A DNA stretch of 53,462 nucleotides from assembly GCF_049651805.1 (NCBI RefSeq), contig NZ_JBASCU010000040.1, positions 1 through 53,462 on the forward strand, in the 5' to 3' direction. Origin of the DNA: Pseudolysinimonas_A sp049651805. GTDB taxonomy: Bacteria > Actinomycetota > Actinomycetes > Actinomycetales > Microbacteriaceae. Below, one piece after another: positions 49,404-53,462 of this stretch. The position numbers and the translations under genes are program-made. Each line of letters starts with the position of its first letter. Within the stretch, counting starts at the first letter, position 1. The notes under the pieces were generated by a model. It searched no databases. It saw nothing but the letters and a program-made list of their open reading frames with translations, and was not told the DNA's origin.

Positions 49404-50516
49404 ATGACGATCAACCTCCTGCCGATGGCGACGAAAGACCTGCTCTGGCAGGTCACCCGCAACGACGACTCCAGGTCGGCGGATGCGCGCGCCGCGATTC
49501 TCGCCGACCCCGGATTCGGCAAGCACTTCACCGACCACATGGTCGACATCTGCTGGTCCGAGAAGGGTGGCTGGCACCGCCCGCGGGTTCAGCCGTACGG
49601 CCCCATCTCGCTCGACCCGGCGGCGGCGGTTCTGCACTACGCGCAGGAGGTCTTCGAGGGTCTCAAGGCTTACCGGCACGCCGACGGCTCGATCTGGACC
49701 TTCCGGCCCGAGGCGAACGCGGCGCGGATGCAGCGCTCCGCGAAGCGTCTCGCACTGCCCGAGTTGCCGGCCGAGTACTTCATCGAGTCGTTGCACCAGC
49801 TGATCGCCGTCGACGGCGACTGGGTGCCGACGGCGCCGGAGACCAGCCTCTACCTGCGCCCGTTCATGTTCGCGAAGGAGGCATTCCTCGGCGTGCGTCC
49901 CGCCGCGAAGGTGAACTTTTACCTGATCGCCAGTCCGGCGGGTGCCTACTTCACCGGCGGGGTCGCCCCGGTGTCGATCTGGTTGTCGACCCAGTACGCC
50001 CGCGCGGGCAAGGGCGGCACGGGCGCGGCGAAGACGGGCGGCAACTATGCGTCGAGCCTCGTCGCCCAGGCCGAGGCCTACGAGCGGGGATGCGCCCAGG
50101 TGCTGTTCCTCGACGGGTCGGGCACCTACCTCGAAGAGCTCGGGGGCATGAACGTCGTGCTCGTCACGAAAGACGGCCGGCTGATCACACCGGAGAGCGA
50201 CAGCATCCTCGAGGGCATCACGCGCGACTCGGTGCTGCAGCTCGGCCGCGACCGCGGGCTGACCGTGGAGCAGCGCCCGGTGCCGCTGCAGGAGTGGATC
50301 GACGGGGTCGCCTCGGGCGAGATCGTCGAGGCGTTCGCGTGCGGCACGGCGGCGGTCATCACCCCGATCTCGGAACTGAAGGGCGCGCACGTCTCGATCG
50401 TCATGCCCGAGCCCTCAGGGGAGCGGGTCTCGCTGTCGCTGCGGCAGGAGCTCACCGACATCCAGTACGGCCGCGTTCCGGACCGTCACGGCTGGCTGCA
50501 CCGCCTGGACGCGTGA
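49404..50516 (+). CDS. ilvE: Branched-chain amino-acid aminotransferase
   Basis: A 370-residue fold-type IV PLP enzyme for the last step of leucine, isoleucine and valine synthesis. Seen are YGPISLDPAAAVLHYAQEVFEGLKAYRHADGS, LYLRPFMFAKEAFLGVRP, the PLP lysine in AAKTGGNYASSLVAQ, and VEAFACGTAAVITPI. The long form (over 360 residues) is typical of actinobacteria. GGAG lies seven bases before the ATG. It follows leuB by 39 bases and may be co-transcribed. Confidence 0.95.
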   Translation: MTINLLPMATKDLLWQVTRNDDSRSADARAAILADPGFGKHFTDHMVDICWSEKGGWHRPRVQPYGPISLDPAAAVLHYAQEVFEGLKAYRHADGSIWTFRPEANAARMQRSAKRLALPELPAEYFIESLHQLIAVDGDWVPTAPETSLYLRPFMFAKEAFLGVRPAAKVNFYLIASPAGAYFTGGVAPVSIWLSTQYARAGKGGTGAAKTGGNYASSLVAQAEAYERGCAQVLFLDGSGTYLEELGGMNVVLVTKDGRLITPESDSILEGITRDSVLQLGRDRGLTVEQRPVPLQEWIDGVASGEIVEAFACGTAAVITPISELKGAHVSIVMPEPSGERVSLSLRQELTDIQYGRVPDRHGWLHRLDA

Positions 50517-50554
50517 CCTGACCGGGCCGGACCTCGCTGGTGAGAGCCCGACGA

Positions 50555-51895
50555 TCAGCGCCCGGCGGCGTAGTGCACGGCCACTTGTGCGGGGCTGAGC
50601 GCCGTCGAGTAGACGGCGGCGTTGTCGATGCTCGACGCGAGGGTGGCGTCGCTGACCCCCGCCATCCCGGTCGTCGTGTCGCCGCCGACCCGCCAGTACC
50701 CCGCTGATCCGTAGGGGTTGTAGTGGTAGGCCGTGTCGCGGTTGTTCGAGGCGACGAGCACCCCGTCCACGTAGAGTCGCATCCCGGCCGACGACAGGGT
50801 TGCGATCGCGTGGTGCCAGGCGCCGTCGTTGTAGCTGCCGGGCGCGTTGAGGGTGCGCACCGTGTTGTTCTCGCGGATGCTGAACCGCAGGGCGCCGTTG
50901 CTCCGCATCCAGATGCGGCGGTCGGCCACGGCGGAGGTGCCGGTCGAGCTCGACCCGAAGCCCATGAGCTGGCCGCCGCGGGTCGAGGTCGTGCGGAACC
51001 AGATCTCGATGCTGAAGACGTTCGGCGGGGTGATCGCGGCCCCCGGCACGGTGATGCCGCTCGTGACCGTGCCGCCGAGGGCGAGGGAGGGGTTCGTGGC
51101 GGTGCAGTCGCCGACTTCGCGGGTGGCTCCGGCGAGAATCGTGCCGGTGCGTCCGTTCCCCGACGAGTCGAGGGCGGCGGTGCCGGCGCCCTCACTCACG
51201 GCATACAGCAGGTCGGGCGCATCCAGGGGCGTTTCGGCGAGGCAGGCGTAGGCCGGGCTGGCGTCGAGCGAATTCGTGCCATTCGGGGTTTGTGTGCTGT
51301 ATGCGGCGTCGGCGGTGCCGCTCGAGCCGACGACCGCGACGACGGTGATGGCGGCGAGCACCGACAACGCCGACGGGATGACGCGGGCAGTCGCGCCGTC
51401 GGGCTCGGCCCGGTGGGCGCCGCCGCGGCCGAACGCCGCGACTCCGAGCGCCAGCACGGCCGCGGCCGCCCCGAAGATGAGTTCCCAGCGGCCGTCGCGC
51501 GCCCAGACGAGCGGCAGCCCGATGGCGGGGGCGCGCATGACGGCGACCCCGCGGACGTCAGTGGGGTCGATGGGACTCGAGTCGGCGACCGAGTTCGCGT
51601 CGCCGCGGGTGATCAGCTGCCCGCTCGGGGTAGTGGCGATCAGCCGGTGGAGCCGAAGTCGCTCGGGACGGTCGGGATCGTCGAAGAGGATCACGCGCCC
51701 GACGAGCCCGGACGGGTCGGTGACCGGCATCGCGACGACGATGTCGCCGGCGCGCACCAACGGAGCCATCGAGTCGCTCATCACGGTGGTCGTCTTCCAT
51801 CCCCAGAGCATCGGCAGCGCCGACCAGAACAAGCAACCGGCGATGACGAAGAGGATGACTCGTGCCACGACGGTGACGGCAAGTCTGACGTGCAT
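50555..51895 (-). CDS. SipW-type signal peptidase I fused to a LamG domain
   Basis: A 446-residue membrane protein with three parts. Residues 1 to about 150 are an ER/SipW-type signal peptidase: one N-terminal span, catalytic Ser42 in MSDSMAPLV, His83 in RLHRLI in place of the usual Lys, and GDANSVADS with Asp99. A second span lies near 138-156. A third hydrophobic stretch (IPSALSVLAAITVVAVVG, 173-190) ends in GTADAAYSTQTPNG, which resembles a SipW-type cleavage region. Residues about 230-446 form a LamG/concanavalin-like domain (FSIEIWFRTTS, DGAWHHAIATLSSAGMRLYVDG, YSTALSPAQVAVHYAAGR). GAGGAGGTG precedes the ATG. It is second in an operon with a likely substrate gene. Confidence 0.82.
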   Translation of the reverse strand: MHVRLAVTVVARVILFVIAGCLFWSALPMLWGWKTTTVMSDSMAPLVRAGDIVVAMPVTDPSGLVGRVILFDDPDRPERLRLHRLIATTPSGQLITRGDANSVADSSPIDPTDVRGVAVMRAPAIGLPLVWARDGRWELIFGAAAAVLALGVAAFGRGGAHRAEPDGATARVIPSALSVLAAITVVAVVGSSGTADAAYSTQTPNGTNSLDASPAYACLAETPLDAPDLLYAVSEGAGTAALDSSGNGRTGTILAGATREVGDCTATNPSLALGGTVTSGITVPGAAITPPNVFSIEIWFRTTSTRGGQLMGFGSSSTGTSAVADRRIWMRSNGALRFSIRENNTVRTLNAPGSYNDGAWHHAIATLSSAGMRLYVDGVLVASNNRDTAYHYNPYGSAGYWRVGGDTTTGMAGVSDATLASSIDNAAVYSTALSPAQVAVHYAAGR

Positions 51896-51952
51896 TCGGC
51901 ACCTCCTCGGGTAGACGTGCGGAAACGGTGGGGGACGGGGGCCGGGCGTACG

Positions 51953-51993
51953 GATTCCGTCCGGCATCCACGGGTCGGATGCCGGACGGAATC
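51953..51993 (-). terminator. 17-bp perfect hairpin between substrate and peptidase genes
   Basis: GATTCCGTCCGGCATCC (51953-51969) and its exact complement (51977-51993) surround a 7-base loop. The hairpin begins five bases after the stop of the exported-protein gene and lies 57 bases before the peptidase ATG. There is no U tract. It may be a partial terminator or mRNA stabiliser that makes more substrate than peptidase. Confidence 0.6.
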
Positions 51994-51998
51994 ACGCA

Positions 51999-52607
51999 CT
52001 AGCTGTTCTGCGCCTCCCAGGTGAATCCGAGCGCAGCAGTTCCGCCCTGAGTGGTGTTGGGTGCTCCGGCATCGAGCGTGTAGACGAATTGGAAGACTCG
52101 GGTTTCGGGTGCCAGCCCGGTGGGAGCCCAGGTGCCGAGGCCGGTCGCGTAGCTCGTCGCCGTGCTACCGAAGTTCGCCAGGGAGCCGGTGTAGACCGAC
52201 GATCCCGACGGCAGCGGGGTGAAGCCGGCGCAGCCGCCGGCGAAGGTGCCGCCGGTGCCCTGGGTGACGGTCAGGGTGATGTAGCTGCTGAGCGCGTTGG
52301 TGGTCGCGGCGCCGGTGCCGTAGAGGCGCACGTCGGAGGCGAGCGAGCCGGTCGACGTGACGGCGATGCAGCGGCTGTCGGTCGATCCGGGTTCGAGGTT
52401 GGTCGCGGTGAAGAGCGCGGTCGCCGAGTCGTCGTCCGACAGTGCGACGGTTCCCGCGGCCCAGTTGTTGGTCGGGGTCGTGGTCGTCGCCGAGAACGCG
52501 GCATACGACGCGGTGCCGATCGTGGCACCGCTCAGCAGGATCGCGACGGGCACGGCGAGCCGGTGGGCGATCCGCGTGGTGCGGCGCCGGCGGGCATGGG
52601 TGGACAT
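51999..52607 (-). CDS. Exported protein with SipW-dependent (TasA/CalY-like) signal
   Basis: A 202-residue secreted protein. The basic N terminus (THARRRRTTRIAHRLA) precedes a hydrophobic core (VPVAILLSGATIGTA) and the YAAFSATTTTPTNNWAAGTVALSDD junction typical of SipW-dependent substrates. The mature part is a small beta-rich domain with two cysteines (SRCIAVTS and GGCAGFTP). TasA and camelysin relatives form fibres in the biofilm matrix, but whether this one does is unknown. GGAG lies eight bases before the ATG. The gene following it encodes the matching signal peptidase, which supports the assignment. Confidence 0.75.
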   Translation of the reverse strand: MSTHARRRRTTRIAHRLAVPVAILLSGATIGTASYAAFSATTTTPTNNWAAGTVALSDDDSATALFTATNLEPGSTDSRCIAVTSTGSLASDVRLYGTGAATTNALSSYITLTVTQGTGGTFAGGCAGFTPLPSGSSVYTGSLANFGSTATSYATGLGTWAPTGLAPETRVFQFVYTLDAGAPNTTQGGTAALGFTWEAQNS

Positions 52608-52628
52608 CAGAGGACTCCTCGGGATTGG

Positions 52629-52662
52629 TTCGATCATCGAACTAGCAAGTTCGATGATCAAA
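52629..52662. promoter_or_regulatory. Paired palindromes, likely MarR operator
   Basis: TTCGATCATCGAA (52629-52641) and TTCGATGATCAAA (52650-52662) are near-palindromes. Together they form a 12-bp perfect inverted repeat (GATCATCGAACT and AGTTCGATGATC with AGCA between, 52632-52659). They lie in the 167-bp gap between the exported-protein gene and the divergent MarR gene, over the likely minus-strand promoter (TTTGAT, 18 bases, GATGAT). MarR proteins bind sites of this size. Confidence 0.6.
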
Positions 52663-52774
52663 CTAAAGCGCGGGGCGGGTGCGGCGAATCCCCCAAGGCG
52701 GGTCGCCCTCGTCAAGGGGTGGAAGGAGGGGTACACTCCCGAAAGGGGACGCCGAAACCAAGGGGGTGGTGGCG

Positions 52775-53257
52775 ATGCTCCGAGACGTTGCTGACGGCCA
52801 CAGGACGACGGGGATCGAACTGAGCGCGCCGCTCGCGGCGTTCATGCGGTTGCGCCGCGAGAACGATCTGCTGGTGGCCGCGCTCGCTCGCGATCACGGA
52901 CTGCATGCTCCCGATTTCCGTGCCGTAGCGTTCGTGCGTTTTACGCCGGGGGTGACCCCTCGTGGTCTGGCCGAGCACCTGGCGTTGTCGTTGAGCGCCA
53001 CGACTGCGGTGGTCGACCGCCTGGTCGCGGCGGGCTATGTGCTGCGGTCGCCGAACCCCGACGACGGCCGGAGCTTTCGTCTCGCGGTGACCACGGCGGG
53101 GGCCGAGGCCGTCGAAGACGCGATCGAGCTCTACACCGCGGCGTTCGAGGAGGTGGTGCCGGCGGACCGTCGCGACGAGGTCGCCGCGACCTTTGTCGAC
53201 ATTGCGGATGCGCTCGCGGCCGCAGCCGCCGAACGTACGCCGCCGACCCACGCCTGA
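52775..53257 (+). CDS. MarR-family transcriptional regulator
   Basis: A 160-residue winged-helix repressor. The fold runs from the dimer helix (SAPLAAFMRLRRENDLLVAALARDHGL) through the recognition helices (VTPRGLAEHLALSLSATTAVVDRLVAAGYVLRSPNPDDGRSFRLAVTTAGAE), with the DDGRS wing motif. AAGGGGG lies eight bases before the ATG; GTG 52766 or 52769 are in-frame alternatives. TACACT (52732-52737) is a possible -10. It is divergent from the SipW-substrate operon and probably represses it and itself through the palindromes at 52629-52662. Confidence 0.87.
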   Translation: MLRDVADGHRTTGIELSAPLAAFMRLRRENDLLVAALARDHGLHAPDFRAVAFVRFTPGVTPRGLAEHLALSLSATTAVVDRLVAAGYVLRSPNPDDGRSFRLAVTTAGAEAVEDAIELYTAAFEEVVPADRRDEVAATFVDIADALAAAAAERTPPTHA

Positions 53258-53264
53258 CCTGCTC

Positions 53265-53462
53265 CTACCTTCGGCTTCGGGCGGCAGCGGCGAGTCGTTG
53301 GGCGGCACGGGATCGGGGTGGCATCGGGATGCGTCGCTGGTGCGGGTCGACGGATCGGGGTGGGATGGCGACGAATCCGTGAACTGGGTCTCGGTCGATG
53401 GCCCAGCCGTTGTCGTGGACGAGCATGTGGTGGTGGCGGCAGAGCAGGATGCCGTCGCGGGT
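53265..53462 (-). CDS. DUF222/HNH endonuclease, C-terminal part (cut by window end)
   Basis: The last 65 codons of a second 13E12-type gene, whose start lies beyond the window. The final part of the HNH motif is readable (TRDGILLCRHHHMLVHDNGW), followed by a basic Pro/Arg-rich tail ending in RRLAAAARSRR-like residues. It corresponds to the C terminus of the gene at 33112 but is clearly diverged. It is convergent with the MarR gene, seven bases apart. Confidence 0.8.
   Translation of the reverse strand, partial: TRDGILLCRHHHMLVHDNGWAIDRDPVHGFVAIPPRSVDPHQRRIPMPPRSRAAQRLAAAARSRR

Noticed and set aside
1..53462. CRISPR arrays, tRNA and rRNA genes, riboswitches
   Set aside because: No regularly spaced repeats, no cloverleaf or rRNA-like stretches and no known riboswitch core were recognised by eye; the dispersed palindromes are not a CRISPR array.

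Overview
The window looks like chromosome from a high-GC actinobacterium, most probably a member of the Microbacteriaceae. The grounds are the very high G+C content, many GTG starts, an AdnAB pair in place of RecBCD, DUF3117 and DUF3107 proteins, DUF222/13E12 HNH genes, and a recurrent intergenic palindrome built on TGGTCGAGTAG and GTGTCGAGACC that is common in that family. No rRNA, tRNA, CRISPR array, integrase or transposase was recognised, and no stretch over 300 bases lacks a gene. Many genes start with GTG only 5-7 bases after a TANNNT box, which suggests leaderless transcripts.

Layout. 0-4.4 kb: a methoxylated-aromatic catabolic locus (LigM-like O-demethylase divergent from a LigK-like aldolase, a LigU/GalD-like tautomerase and a one-domain-pair extradiol dioxygenase). 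4.4-22.2 kb: mostly housekeeping genes. These are divergent dapD/dapE, a PIG-V-like membrane protein, DUF3117, an O-methyltransferase, TatB, succinate-semialdehyde dehydrogenase, a PLP decarboxylase flanked by two paralogous GPH-type transporters, Mrp, DUF1003, an MgtE/CBS protein without a channel, a GSP17M protein, aminopeptidase P, an EEP-family protein and a PHP phosphoesterase.

22.3-31.0 kb is a compact defence island in one orientation. Its genes are a catalytically incomplete N6-adenine methylase-like protein, an Eco57I-class adenine methyltransferase with NPPY, a DUF262-DUF1524 (GmrSD/SspE-like) nuclease with a C-terminal RAMA domain, a GIY-YIG/SF2 helicase fusion, a 25-codon coupled reading frame, and a DarT/DarG DNA ADP-ribosylation toxin-antitoxin pair. 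All junctions overlap by 1 or 4 bases except darT-darG (13 bases). I infer one transcription unit combining modification, modification-sensing cleavage and an addiction or abortive-infection module.

31.1-50.5 kb returns to core functions: a lipoprotein, a PlsC-like acyltransferase, RidA, a DUF222-HNH element, a small zinc-ribbon protein, a DEAD-box helicase, a ferritin-like protein, DUF3107, adnA-adnB, an MFS exporter, small membrane proteins, a DoxX-like protein, and serA, leuB and ilvE for serine and branched-chain amino acids. The last 3 kb hold a SipW-type signal peptidase fused to a LamG domain, its likely secreted substrate with a TasA/CalY-like signal, and a divergent MarR regulator. 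Two 13-bp palindromic half-sites in the divergent gap are likely MarR operators, and a 17-bp perfect hairpin separates the two structural genes. A second, cut-off DUF222/HNH gene closes the window.
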